Shown here: positions 33,636 through 46,214 of the stretch, piece after piece
How positions within the stretch are numbered: the first letter of the stretch is position 1
Layout of the letters: each line of letters begins with the position of its first letter
Origin: Staphylococcus chromogenes
Lineage (GTDB): Bacteria; Bacillota; Bacilli; Staphylococcales; Staphylococcaceae
NCBI RefSeq assembly: GCF_029024625.1
Contig: NZ_CP118953.1
Location: 372,001-436,000 of the forward strand
Reading direction: 5' to 3'
DNA length: 64,000 bases
The notes under the pieces: model-generated
Seen by the model: only the letters and a program-made list of their open reading frames with translations
Databases searched by the model: none
What the model was told of the DNA's origin: nothing
Made by a program: the position numbers and the translations under genes

Positions 33636-33654
33636 GAAATCGATTATCATTTAT
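33636..33654 (+). promoter_or_regulatory. Fur-box-like site upstream of the FAD enzyme
   Basis: GAAATCGATTATCATTTAT matches the 19-base Fur consensus GATAATGATTATCATTATC at 13 positions, including the central GATTATCATT. It lies 39 bases before the start codon. Confidence 0.5.
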
Positions 33655-33692
33655 AAAACGTAACTATTACGATTTGTAAGTGAGGTAGATTT

Positions 33693-34844
33693 ATGTCGAA
33701 ATGGGTAATTATTGGTGGTGGCGTACAAGCGACGACCATTGCGATACATTTGAGAGCGTTAGGGCTTTCTGAACACAATTTACATATTATTGATCCACAT
33801 GACCATTTAATGGCACAGTTTGAGATGCAAACAACGCGCATTGGTATGACTTATTTACGGTCACCGATTGTGCATCATTGTCATCCCGCACCGTTTGATT
33901 TAAAAAACTTTGCACGTGACGAAAACTATGCTCAACCGTTTAAAGGACGACATCAACGGCCACGTTTGGATATGTTTTTCGACCACACCCGTCATTGGAT
34001 TGAGACGTATCATTTAGAGGCATGTCATATTCAACAAGTAGCGGTGGATATCAAAAAAGAAGGGCACATATGGTCGATTGGCTTAGAAAATGGCGCATGG
34101 TTAGAGGCAAATCATGTTGTTTTGGCGATGGGCACACATCACCATCCCTTTATTCCTGAAATATTTCAAAATATTGAAGACGTCATGCATATTCATGATG
34201 CGAAGATGGCGCCTTGTTATGAAGCCTCCCATGTCGTGGGAAGCGGAATATCTGCAGGGCATTTGACGTTAAAGCTTTTAAAAGAACATTCTGAGCGAAC
34301 AATTCATTTATGGATGAAAAAAGATTTTGAGATGTTTGCTTTTGATGCGGATCCTGCGTGGTTAGGTCCTAAAAATATGCGCGGGTTTCATCAAGAAACA
34401 GATATGGCCATGCGGATTAAAATCAATCAAAAAGAGCGTCATAAAGGATCGATGCCAAGAGATATGATTATGTCATTGAAACATTATCAACAAGAAGGGC
34501 GATTAGTTGTACATCAAGACCCAATTATCGCTTGTGAGAAGCATCATATTATCACTGAAAAAGAGCGGGTGCCATTTGATCGTATCCTTTTAGCAACCGG
34601 ATTTAAATACGATGTCATGGAACAACCCTTGATGCGTCGCTTATGTGCGATGAAAGAGGCGCAATGTGTTGGGCAGTTTCCTAAAACGACGACAGAACTC
34701 GAATGGTTACCGAATTTATATGTTGCGGGAATGATGGCGGATTTAGAACTGGGACCGTTTGCGCGCAATATTATGGGAGGTCGACAAGCCGCATTACGCA
34801 TTGGAGAGGCTTTTCAAAATGCTACGAAGCATCTCGCAAGTTAA
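33693..34844 (+). CDS. FAD/NAD(P)-binding oxidoreductase, possibly iron-regulated
   Basis: 383 aa. N-terminal FAD motif IIGGGVQATTIAIHL (6-20), a second dinucleotide motif VVGSGISAGHLTLKLL in the middle, and the flavoprotein ILLATGFKYD motif near the C-terminus, with VAGMMADLELGPFARN at the end. This arrangement resembles siderophore-type N-hydroxylases and related FAD-NAD(P) proteins rather than thioredoxin reductases; no CxxC is present. AGTGAGGT precedes the ATG. The Fur-like site suggests a role in iron supply, for example reduction or modification of siderophores; this is inference. Confidence 0.75.
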   Translation: MSKWVIIGGGVQATTIAIHLRALGLSEHNLHIIDPHDHLMAQFEMQTTRIGMTYLRSPIVHHCHPAPFDLKNFARDENYAQPFKGRHQRPRLDMFFDHTRHWIETYHLEACHIQQVAVDIKKEGHIWSIGLENGAWLEANHVVLAMGTHHHPFIPEIFQNIEDVMHIHDAKMAPCYEASHVVGSGISAGHLTLKLLKEHSERTIHLWMKKDFEMFAFDADPAWLGPKNMRGFHQETDMAMRIKINQKERHKGSMPRDMIMSLKHYQQEGRLVVHQDPIIACEKHHIITEKERVPFDRILLATGFKYDVMEQPLMRRLCAMKEAQCVGQFPKTTTELEWLPNLYVAGMMADLELGPFARNIMGGRQAALRIGEAFQNATKHLAS

Positions 34845-34914
34845 GTTTTGAAGTTCGGGAGAGCATTACGGTATCATGAAGAAAAAAAGATTCGATTGAA
34901 AAGGAGTCGTTCAC

Positions 34915-35298
34915 ATGATACGTTGTGTATGTTTAGTGGAGCGTCGTGACCATGCATTGCGACTCGTCCAAGTGAGACATCGCAAGAAGATGTACTTTCC
35001 AGGAGGCAAAATTGATCCGGGAGAGACTTTAGAAGCCGCGCTCATTCGAGAGCTCAAAGAAGAACTTCAACTTGACTTAACTGAAGCAGACCTTGAATAT
35101 ATAGGTACAGTGGTGGGGCCTGCGTATCCTCAGCCAAATGAAACGACCGAGCTGAATGGTTTTCGCACACGTCAGCCGATCGATTGGGATAAGGTCTCTA
35201 TTGATTCTGAAATTACACATATCGATTGGGTAGCTATGGAGGATGAAGCACGTATCGCCCCAGCGGTATTAGCGTGGATCAAACACTATGAAAAATAG
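34915..35298 (+). CDS. Nudix hydrolase
   Basis: 127 aa. Complete Nudix box GGKIDPGETLEAALIREL..EELQLDL (about residues 30-55) with the REL-EE metal-binding glutamates. AAAAGGAG lies before the ATG. Such small enzymes split nucleoside diphosphates linked to other groups, often oxidised nucleotides or nucleotide sugars. No specificity motif visible. Ends at a strong bidirectional terminator. Confidence 0.85.
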   Translation: MIRCVCLVERRDHALRLVQVRHRKKMYFPGGKIDPGETLEAALIRELKEELQLDLTEADLEYIGTVVGPAYPQPNETTELNGFRTRQPIDWDKVSIDSEITHIDWVAMEDEARIAPAVLAWIKHYEK

Positions 35299-35346
35299 CA
35301 CAACGCGAACATTGTGATTCTAGCAATGTTCGCGTTGTGCTATTTT
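35288..35346. terminator. Bidirectional terminator, Nudix / membrane protein
   Basis: 23-base stem beginning AAAATAGCACAACGCGAAC with a loop of nine; T-runs on both strands. Confidence 0.9.
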
Positions 35347-35741
35347 TGTTCAACATGCGTAAGATTCGGATACAAGCCCCATTGAGGCGCATTAAAGCCA
35401 ATTGTTTCAATTTTAGCCGATTGTCCCTCTTTAATTTCTTTTTGAATATCTTCACTATCAAATTTTGGGCGTAATAAAATATCGGCATTCTCAATTTTTA
35501 TTGTTTTGTTACCTTGTTGAACTTCTATAAAATACGTTTTCCCTGTCGTGACACTATGATTCTCAGCATATTTTTGAACAATTTTTCCTTCATACGTTTG
35601 ACGATTAAGTTCAGGAATGACCGTTCCCATTCCAATGAACAAAATAAGCAAAATGAACGCAATAATGAATATCGTATTCATGGCTTTATGCCCTAATTTG
35701 TCCATGACGGTATAAATCACGTTTTTTAATTTTCGCAACAT
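35340..35741 (-). CDS. Membrane-anchored protein of unknown function (133 aa)
   Basis: 133 aa from the ATG at 35741 (GAGGTGA in front). A basic N-terminus, one membrane helix (about 23-42, TIFIIAFILLILFIGMGTVI) and an outer domain with YEGKIVQKYAENHSVTTGKTYFIEVQQ, which looks like a small beta-barrel. A DUF1523-like or DUF3592-like anchored domain is possible; I cannot name it with confidence. Convergent with the Nudix gene and facing the promoter region of the giant adhesin. Confidence 0.7.
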   Translation of the reverse strand: MLRKLKNVIYTVMDKLGHKAMNTIFIIAFILLILFIGMGTVIPELNRQTYEGKIVQKYAENHSVTTGKTYFIEVQQGNKTIKIENADILLRPKFDSEDIQKEIKEGQSAKIETIGFNAPQWGLYPNLTHVEQK

Positions 35742-35762
35742 TAATCTGTCACCTCGGATCAC

Positions 35763-36356
35763 TTTTTTTAAAGATACTATAGATTGTCAAAAAACGCTAT
35801 ATATACATTAAATAAGCGAAGAATCAAGACCTATAAATGAGAAAAAATTTAGTTTGGCTGTCTCAAGGTATCTAGAAAATTATGTTGTGCATTTGAATAA
35901 GCGTGCACAACTCACTTTTAAAGTAAAAGTTTCCAAAACTAAATAATTCAAAATATTTAGTTGTGCTCATTTGTGATTTTGTTTCTATAAAAAGACTGTT
36001 AAATCAATGTTTTAAGGTTTTGTTAAAACAAAGTGAAAATCGAAAAAAATATTTTTGGGAAATATTAAATGAATGTAAAGCGTGCACTAGGATGATCTAA
36101 GTAAAAATAGCGTCAAATTATTGTGCAACACGACAAATTATAAAATAGTCGAATGCTTCTATATATTAGTTAGAATTCAACATATATCAACTTATAAAAC
36201 AATTATAAGCGTGTATAATCCATTCTTTAGAAAAAACAAATAAGTTTAACAATAATCATTAACGGTGATTTTTAAATAAGAAGTGGTAGACTTATAACTT
36301 GTAATATATAAATAGACACAATTATAGAGAGATATAATTGGGGAGGAATTTTTTGC
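35763..36356. other. Long leader/intergenic region before the giant adhesin
   Basis: About 600 AT-rich bases. It holds TTGTGCA...TGCACAA (35885-35910) and AACTAAATA...TATTTAGTT (35937-35962), two close inverted repeats, and further GTTGTGC/GCACAAC words near 35960 and 36121. No ORF with a ribosome binding site. Several AT-rich -10 candidates near 36300 cannot be ranked. It is the likely control region of the 3,237-aa adhesin. Confidence 0.5.
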
Positions 36357-39300
36357 ATGACCAAAAAAAATAAAACGCGTTCGAGACGTTATGATTATTT
36401 ACCAAATAGAGCAAATAAATATTCAATACGTAAATTTACAGTTGGGACGACATCCATTTTAATCGGGGCCACATTAGTATTTGGTATTGATCACGATGCT
36501 AAAGCGGCTGAAACGACAACACCACCTGCAACGAGCACAACGACTGCCTCTGATACGACAGCTCAGCCGGCAACGACAGATACAACAACAGTTTCCACAA
36601 ATACGACAGATTCTACATCAACAGCCACAAGCACTGCACAATCGACAACAGCGGATAGCACAACACAATCGACAGACTCAACAAATACAACAAACTCAAC
36701 ATCGACAGCAGACACATCAACATCCGCAAGTACCGCACAATCGACAACAGCGGATAGCACAACACAATCGACAGACTCAACGAATACAACAACATCAACA
36801 TCGACAGCAGACACATCAACATCCGCAAATACCGCACAATCGACAACAGCGGATAGCACAACACAATCGACAGACTCAACAAATACAACAAACTCAACAT
36901 CAACAGCAGACACATCAACATCCGCAAGTACCGCACAATCGACAACAGCGGATAGCACAACACAATTGACAGACTCAACGAATACAACAACATCAACATC
37001 GACAGCAGACACATCAACATCCGCAAGTACCGCACAATCGACAACAGCGGATAGTACAACACAATCGACAGACTCAACAAATACAACAACATCAACATCC
37101 ATTGCAGATACATCAGCTTCAACAAGCGCGACGTCATCAACAGTCGCTACTTCGACATCGACGAGCACCGCATCAGCAAGCACCGCGTCAACGACAGCTA
37201 CATCTACCACGCTTAGTAACTTCTCGCTAATGAGTGCAGCAGCACCTATGGCAGCGACAGCAGTCGCACCTGCAACAATAGATGTAGCCGCAGAACAAAA
37301 TAACATTATCACTGCAGATGCGATTGCGAATGGTTATATTAAATCAGCGACTGATGCGACAAATGCCGCGAATACGCTTTCAGGTCGAGCTTGGCTGATT
37401 AATTCAGGGACACCATCGACAATGGCTAATGGATTGACGCCTGTTCCAGAAGGTACACCTGTCTACATGCAGTGGATTGATACGGATGGCGCAGTTTCTC
37501 CAATTTATCAAGCGAATACGACGAATCAACTTAGTTCAGTTGATGGGAGTCAGGTAGGTCCAGGTGCGTATGCTTTTGACTTGCGCGAACCTTGGATCGA
37601 TGCTAATGGTACAAGTCATACGTATCGTGCCATTGATGGTCAATATTACCGTTTATGGATTAATGACTTTACAACTGCAAATGGCAACACGGCAACGATG
37701 TTACGTCAAGCGGGTGGCTTTTATCCTAATACATTTGTTAACTCAGTCACAAGTAGTAACTTAGGACAGTTCCCTTTAATAGGAATCAACATGCAACGTA
37801 CAGGGATATTTATGTCGATCGTGCCAACAAATAATTATATGACAACGGACAATTGGATTGTCGATAATCAAGGACCTCTAACAAATCCATCGACAACCAC
37901 AAGTGTGAATGACTTCATCAGTGGTAAAGTTTGGATAGAGTCAGGGGCTGGAGACTATGCGAACTCATCAACGGGACCGAACTATAACGCACCTTCTGAT
38001 GTCGCTGGTGAGGGTTACCAAGTTGTGATGTCTTCTTTAACTGCTGAAGGTGCTAAAGCGTATGACGCCTATGTAAATAGTTTACCGAAAGACCAACAAA
38101 CTGCAGCAGCACGTACATTATTACAAGCCAACCCACAGTACATTTCAGCGACAGTGACAGGTTATACGGATGCCAATGGAAATTATACTTTACGATTTCC
38201 TTCTGGAGCACTTGATTTAAATCATGTTTACGGCTATGTGTTAGACCCTAAAGGAAACCTAGTCAAATCATATTCGGCATTTACAACACCATTATTCCGC
38301 CCAGCAGACGCAAACTTATCGTTCACTCCGCAAACAGCACCATACGTGAGACCTGTGAGACATGCATGGGTGAATGTCAATTTTGCGGTCGTCGGCACGA
38401 ACCTTACGAATATTAATATTACGAACTTTGATGTGACTGCCAATCCTGCAAAACCAGGTGATGTGGCTTATGTTGATGTAACGACTACAGCACTTTCGCC
38501 ACTCCCAACGTATGTCGAATGGCGAGATTCAGCGGGTAATGTCGTTCAACGAAGTGCACAAGTGACAACAGAACAACAAGCCGAAGCCGCTGGGACTTTT
38601 ACAATTCCTACAAATGCGAAGTCAGGGGAAGTTTACACAGTTTATATCGTTTCAGGTGGCAACGATATTGCGGCGGATTCTTTGATTGTTCAAGTGGATC
38701 AAAATTCTGCGACATATCAACCGACTTATCCAACGACAACAGTCTCTCAAGGACAAACTTTAGTCGTGAATACACCATTAAATAGTGATGGTACGGCTTT
38801 ACCAGCAGGGACATCTTATGAATCAGGAAATAATGTGCCAACATGGGCAACAGTCAATGCCGATGGGTCTATTACAGTGGCACCCGATGCTACAGTGACA
38901 CCAGGAAGTTATAATGTTCCTGTAGTTGTATCATATCCGGATGGTTCTCGTGAAACAGTCTATGCGCCAGTGACAGTCAAAGCACCGGATGCGACAGTTT
39001 ATAATCCAACAGCAACACCAGTGGACACACCATACGGCACTGCAACTACCGTAGACCAAGTGACAAGTAATGTAACGATTCCGGGATACCCAACAACAGG
39101 GCCACAACCTGTAATTACTTTGAATGATCCATCACAATTACCAGATGGGACAACACCAGGGACAGTGAACGTACCCGTGACTGTGACGTATCCAGATGGC
39201 TCAACAGATCAAATTACAGTGCCAGTGACAACAGGACAACCGCAAGCGACACAGTTTGATCCAACGGTGACACCTGTCAATAATCCATATGGAACGGCGA

Positions 39301-42300
39301 CAACTGCAGACCAGGTGACAAGCAATGTAACGATTCCAGGTTACCCAACAACAGGTCCGCAACCTGTGATTACTGTGAATGATCCATCACAATTACCAGA
39401 TGGGACAACACCAGGGACAGTGAACGTACCCGTGACTGTGACGTATCCAGACGGTTCAACAGATCAAATTACAGTTCCAGTCACAACAGGCGTTTCTCAA
39501 GCGACACAATATGACCCAACAGCAACGCCAGTGAACAATCCTTACGGTACAGCGACAACGGCTGACCAAATTACTGGAAATATTACAGTTCCAGGCTTCC
39601 CAACAACAGGATCACAACCGACGTATACGATTCCAGCGGGAACAGTGTTACCAGATGGAACAACACCAGGAACAGTGGATGTGCCAGTAACCGTGACGTA
39701 TCTAGATGGCACGACAGATCAAATCACAGTGCCAGTGACAACAGGACAACCGCAAGCGACAACATATCAACCTGTAGGAGACCAAGTGAATAATCCATTT
39801 GGAACACCTACGACAGAAAATCAAATTGTTGATGCAGTGATTATTCCAGGTTATCCAACAACAGGTCCGCAACCTGTAATTAGTGTGAATGACCCATCTA
39901 CACTTCCAGATGGGCAAACATCAGGCACAGTCGATGTTTCAGTGACTGTGACATATCCAGATGGTTCGACAGATCAAATTACAGTGCCAGTGACAACAGG
40001 TAATACGCAAGCGACACAATATGACCCAACAGCCACTGCTGTGACGAACCCATACGGTACACCAACGACGCAAGATCAAGTATTAACTAACGTTACTGTT
40101 CCTGGATTCCCAACAACAGGCGCACAACCAAGCTATACACTTGCAGATGGCGCGACTTTACCAGATGGCACGCAATCAGGTACTTATAATGTTCCGGTGG
40201 TTGTGACCTATCCAGATGGCTCAAAAGATACAATTTCGGTACCTGTAACAGTAGGAGACGCCCAAGCAGTCACATACGATTCAACGTCAACACCTGTAGA
40301 TACACCTTTTGGTACGGTAACAACTGAAAACGATGTCGTAAGTCATGTGGCCGTTCCAGGATATCCAACAACAGGAGTACAACCGACAATCACAGTGGAT
40401 AACGGAACATCATTACCAGATGGTCAAACGCCAGGCACTTACAATGTCCCAGTGACAGTGACGTACCCAGATGGTTCAGTTGACCATATCACAGTGCCGG
40501 TAAATGTGGGACAACCGCAAGCGACACAGTATGATCCAACAGCGACACCGATTTCTAACCCTTATGGTACAGCGACTACAGCAGACCAAGTCTTAGGTAA
40601 TGTTTCAGTTCCAGGCTTCCCAACGAACGGGGCGCAACCAAGCTATACACTCGCAGATGGCGCAATTTTACCGAACGGTACACAATCAGGTACATTTAAT
40701 GTTCCTGTCGTTGTGACCTATCCAGATGGCTCAAAAGATACGATTAATGTCCCTGTAACAGTAGGAGATGCCCAAGCGGTCACATATGAACCGAGCGCAA
40801 CGCCAATCTCTAATCCGTATGGCACAGCGACGACGTCAGATCAAGTCTTAGGTAACGTCACAGTTCCAAGTTTCCCAACGAACGGGGCGCAACCAAACTA
40901 TACACTCGCAGATGGCGCGACTTTACCGGACGGTACGCAATCAGGTACGTTTAATGTTCCAGTCGTGGTCACTTATCCAGATGGTACAACTGATACAATC
41001 AATGTCCCAGTCACAGTGGGAGATGCCCAAGCGGTCACATATGAACCGACATCCACACCAATTGATAAAAACTATGGTAGCGCAACTTCTGAAGCGGATG
41101 TTGTTAGTGCTGTGACAGTGCCTAATTTCCCAACAACGGGAGATCAACCGACAATTACTGTTGATGATCCATCTACACTTCCAGATGGTCAAACACCAGG
41201 AAACTATAATGTCCCAGTGACAGTCACATATCCTGACGGTTCCCAAGACCATATTTCAGTACCTATCACAGTAGGTCCAACAGAAGCGTCAACGTACCAA
41301 CCAACGGCCACAGCTGTTGAAACACCATTTGGTACACCAACAACAGCGGATGAAGTGATAGGAAATGTCACGATTCCTGAATATCCAACGACAGGAGAAC
41401 AACCTGTCATTACAATAGATGATCCGACGACACTTCCAGATGGTCAAACAGCAGGAAATTATACAGTTCCAGTGACAGTCACTTACCCAGATGGTTCCCA
41501 AGACCATATTTCGGTTCCAGTTACGGTGACACCATCTCAAGCGTCAACGTATAATCCGACGGCAGGGGTCGTGAATAACCCATATGGCACACCGACAACA
41601 GAAGCACAAGTGACAAGTGAAGTCACAGTAACAGGTTATCCTTCAACAGGCCCACAACCTGTCATTACCGTCGATAATCCAGCCGCTTTACCTGATGGTA
41701 GCGTTACTGGTACGGTGGACGTTCCTGTAACCATCACATATCCAGATGGCTCAGTCGATCACGTGACAGTTTCTGTGTCAACAGGAGACTCACAAGCGGT
41801 CACTTACGAACCAACCGCAACACCAATCAATAAACCATACGGTACGCGAACGACAAATCAAGATATGATTAGTCATGTGACAATCCCAGGTTATCCAACG
41901 ACAGGAGAACAACCTATCATCAATGCGATTGATCCAAATACGCTACCAACAGGTTATACTTCAGGTACGTTTGAAGTCCCTGTGTTAGTGACGTATCCAG
42001 ACGGCACTTCAGATTCAATCATTGTGACAGTCACAGTAGACGCTCAACCACAAAATAACCAATATGAACCAGTGACATCACAAGTGAATCAACCATATGG
42101 CACACCAACAACTGAAACAGATGTTGTGGGCAAAGTAACCATTCCAGGCTATCCAACAACAGGAGACCAACCTGTGATCACAGTAGACAATCCATCCGCA
42201 TTACCAGATGGTAGTGTATCAGGCACATATGACGTGTCCGTGACGGTAACATATCCAGATGGCACTACAGATCATATTACAGTCCCAGTGGTTGTAGGCG

Positions 42301-45300
42301 CACAACCCCAAAACACAGCATACGAACCAACAACAACGCCATTGGAAAAACCGTACGGCACACTAACAACGACTGAAGATATTACAAGCAGTGTGACGGT
42401 TCCAGGTTATCCAACAACGGGAGACCAACCGGTGATTACAGTGGATAACCCATCAACATTACCAGATGGAACAACGCCAGGCACATATGATGTACCAGTG
42501 ACGGTAACGTACCCAGACGGTACAACGGATTATGTGACAGTTCCAGTGACAGTCGGCACATCTCAAGCAACACAATTCGACCCAACTGTTACAACTGTTA
42601 ATACACCATATGGTACGCCAACAACAGAAGCGGATGTTGTAGGCAATGTGACAATTCCTGGCTACCCAACAACGGGAGACCAATCGGTTATTACAGTGGA
42701 TAACCCTTCATCATTACCAGATGGCACAATTCCAGGTACAGTTGATGTTCCTGTGACAGTGACGTACCCAGACGGTTCTGTAGATAAAATCACAGTGCCA
42801 GTCACAACAGGAGAAGCCCAAGCGACAACAAATGACCCAACGGTAGCGCCAGTGGAAAATCCATATGGCACACCAACAACAGTGGATGATATTACAAGCA
42901 GTGTGACAGTTCCAGGTTACCCAACAACGGGAGACCAACCTGTCATTACAGTGGATAATCCGTCATCATTACCAGATGGCACAACGCCAGGCACAGTCGA
43001 TGTACCTGTAACAGTAACGTACCCAGATGGTTCTGTAGATAAGATCACAGTGCCAGTCACAACAGGAGAAGCCCAAGCGACAACTTATGAACCGACAACA
43101 ACGCCAGTGGAAAAACCGTACGGCACACCAACAACGACTGACGATATTACGGGAAGCGTAACGGTTCCAGGTTACCCAACAACAGGAGACCAACCAGTTG
43201 TAACGGTAGATAATCCATCAACATTACCAGACGGAACAACACCAGGCACATATGATGTACCAGTGACAGTGACATACCCAGATGGTTCGCAAGATCATAC
43301 AACAGTGACAGTAACGGTAGGTGAGTCACAAGCAACTCAATATGAACCAGTTACAGGTCCTGTCAACAATTCATATGGCACACCGACGACTGAAGAACAA
43401 GTCGTTGGTCAAGTGACGGTACCGAACTTCCCAACAACTGGCGATCAACCAGTGATTACGGTAGATAAACCATCATCCTTACCAGATGGAAGTACACCAG
43501 GTACAGTCGACGTTTCAGTGACAGTGACATATCCGGATGGCACAGTTGATCATACGACAGTGACAGTAAATACAAGTGATACACTAGCGACGCAATATGA
43601 ACCAACTGCTACACCTGTCGATAATCCTTATGGTACACCGACAACAGATAACCAAGTATTAGATCACGTGACGGTTCCAAATTATCCGACAACAGGAGAT
43701 CAGCCAACGTATACGATTCCAAGTGGTACGACGTTACCAGATGGTTCACAATCAGGAACATTTAACGTTCCAGTTATTGTGACATATCCAGATGGTTCAC
43801 AAGATATGATTAATGTTCCAGTCACTGTAGGAGAATCACAAGCGGTTATAAATGAGCCAACAACAACACCGGTAGAAAAACCATTTGGCACACCAACAAC
43901 AACTGACGATATTACAGGAAGTGTGACTGTACCGAATTTCCCAACAACGGGAGACCAACCGGTAGTAACAGTAGATAATCCATCATCATTGCCAGACGGC
44001 ACAACACCAGGAACGTATGAAGTTCCAGTGACAGTGACATACCCAGATGGTTCAGAGGATCACACAACAGTGACGGTGACAGTAGGAGAAGCCCAAGCGG
44101 CTACAAATGAGCCAACAACAACACCGGTGGAAAAACCGTACGGCACACCAACAACGACTGAAGATATCACAGGAAGCGTAACGGTACCAAACTTCCCACC
44201 AACGGGAGATCAACCGGTAGTAACGGTAGATAATCCAACATCATTGCCAGACGGCACAACACCAGGAACGTATGAAGTTCCAGTGACAGTGACATACCCA
44301 GATGGTTCAGAGGATCACACAACAGTTACTGTAACGGTAGGAGAATCCCAAGCGGCTACAAATGAGCCAACAACAACGCCAGTGGAAAAACCATTTGGTA
44401 CACCAACAACGACTGACGATATTACGGGAAGCGTAACTGTACCGAACTTCCCGACAACAGGAGATCAACCGGTAGTAACAGTAGATAATCCAACATCATT
44501 ACCAGACGGTACAACGCCAGGCACATATGAAGTTCCAGTGACGGTAACGTACCCAGATGGTTCAGAGGATCACACAACAGTCACTGTAACGGTAGGAGAA
44601 TCCCAAGCGGCTACAAATGAGCCAACAACAACGCCAGTGGAAAAACCATTTGGTACACCAACAATGACTGAAGATATCACAGGAAGCGTGACTGTACCGA
44701 ACTTCCCACCAACAGGAGACCAACCAGTGATTACGGTAGATAATCCATCATCATTGCCAGACGGAACAACACCAGGAACATACGAAGTACCTGTGACAGT
44801 GACGTATCCAGATGGATCACAAGACCATACAACAGTGACGGTCACAGTAGGGGAATCCCAAGCGGCTACAAATGAACCGACAACAACACCGGTAGAAAAA
44901 CCAAATGGCACACCAACAACAGTGGATGATATCACAGGAAGCGTAACTGTACCGAACTTCCCACCAACAGGGGAACAGCCTGTGATTACAGTAGATGAGC
45001 CATCAACATTGCCAGATGGAACAACACCAGGAACGTATGAAGTTCCAGTGACGGTAACGTACCCAGATGGCTCCCAAGACCACACAGTTGTGACGGTAAC
45101 AGTAGGTGAGCCACAAGCAAACACTTACGAACCGACAACAACGCCAGTGGAAAAACCAAATGGCACACCAACAACAGTGGATGATGTAACAGGAAGTGTG
45201 ACGGTACCAAACTTCCCACCAACAGGGGAACAACCAGTTATTACAGTGGATAACCCATCAACATTACCAGATGGTACAACACCAGGCACAGTCGAAGTTC

Positions 45301-46070
45301 CGGTGACAGTGACGTATCCAGATGGATCACAAGATCATACAACAGTTACTGTAACAACAGGGGTTTCTCAAGCTGAACAAAACAATCCAGGTTATCATGA
45401 TGGCGTTGCTAAACCAGGTGAAACAATTCATATTCCACAAAATGGTGATTCAAATATGCCAGATGGCACAAAATATGAAGTTACGCCACATGTCCCTAGT
45501 GGTTGGAACATTACAGTAGATGAAACAACAGGAGAACTCACAGTGACGCCACCAAATAATGCACAACCAGGAACATCGATTGTGACAGAAGTTATCGTGC
45601 ATTATCCAGATGGTTCAACAGAGGTTGTACAAATCATTATTACTGTAGGTGAAAAATCTGAGACACCATTACCAAGTCCAACACCACATGTTCCTTCGAC
45701 ACCAAATACAGACACGATTACGGGAGAACATGCGACACCAGGTCATTCAATTTGTGTGACATGGCCGAATGGCTCTGTGAAAACAGTTCCAGTGAAAAAA
45801 GATGGTTCTTGGTCAGTCGCAATTCCTAAAAATATTGAAAATCAACCAGAACAACGTATTAATATAGTAGAAATCAATCATCAAGGACAGGTTTCAAAAC
45901 CAACGACAATTCAAAAAGAACATGCGCCTGAAAAAGCGGGTCAACATGAATTACCTGAAACAGGTCAAAATTCAGAAAAAACATCACCAATTTTATTAGG
46001 TGGATTGTTTGCCGCATTAGGTAGTCTGTTGTTATTTAGACGCAAAAAACAAGACAAAGAAACAAAATAA
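36357..46070 (+). CDS. Giant LPXTG adhesin with 25 Rib-type repeats (3,237 aa)
   Basis: YSIRK signal ([16 protein letters not shown], 22-37), cut near AKAAE. Residues 55-280 are Ser/Thr-rich with a 33-residue tandem repeat. A non-repeated region follows (about 300-880), with an actin-like scattering of aromatic residues and [13 protein letters not shown]; it should be the ligand-binding part. From about 879 to 3004 come 25 Rib/YPDG modules of about 85 residues, each with YGT.TT, PGYPTTG.QP, LPDG and VTYPDG. Then a variant module, a small Ig-like domain, LPETG, hydrophobic stretch and [10 protein letters not shown]. Sortase A would link it to the wall. GGGGAGG lies ahead of the ATG. Ligand unknown; the repeats make a long stalk. 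Confidence 0.93.
36600..37110 (+). repeat. 99-bp tandem repeat, Ser/Thr region of giant adhesin
   Basis: Unit of 33 codons (core [20 protein letters not shown]) in about five copies, nearly identical at DNA level. A likely target for O-glycosylation and for copy-number change by slippage. Confidence 0.85.
38995..45370 (+). repeat. 25 tandem Rib-type repeats of about 255 bp
   Basis: Counted from the recurrent YGT(A/P)TT start of each unit. Units 1-19 are diverged from each other; units 20-25 (about 43850-45370) share long identical DNA blocks, including [10 protein letters not shown] and [14 protein letters not shown] gradient of similarity toward the 3' end indicates recent amplification there. 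Confidence 0.88.
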
Positions 46071-46077
46071 GAAGGAT

Positions 46078-46112
46078 ATAAAAAGAGGTAGCTGCGGCTG
46101 CCTCTTTTTTGG
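46078..46112 (+). terminator. Terminator after the giant adhesin
   Basis: Stem AAAAAGAGGTAGC-TGCG-GCTGCCTCTTTTTT. Confidence 0.88.
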
Positions 46113-46163
46113 TTCTATACTTTTAATGGTGCGTGAGTGGTTCACTAGCCGTTATTTTTGTAG

Positions 46164-46208
46164 AAAAAGGACGCTTCATCAACTGATGTTGTTGACAAAG
46201 CGTCCTTA
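46164..46208 (-). terminator. Terminator of the CdaR-like regulator gene
   Basis: GGACGCTT(T)...AAGCGTCC stem with a T-run on the minus strand, directly after the regulator stop. Confidence 0.78.
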
Positions 46209-46214
46209 GTCATA

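Noticed and set aside
36241-36262. Fur-like word AACAATAATCATTA upstream of the giant adhesin
   Set aside because: Fewer consensus matches than expected for a Fur box and not palindromic.
36600-37110. Possible CRISPR-like array because of regular repeats
   Set aside because: The repeats are in-frame coding units without unique spacers; no cas gene is present. The same holds for the arrays at 22327, 38995 and 50549.
36563-37312. 249-codon minus-strand frame rich in Val, Asp and Ser over the Ser/Thr repeat
   Set aside because: Shadow of the 99-bp repeat in the adhesin gene.
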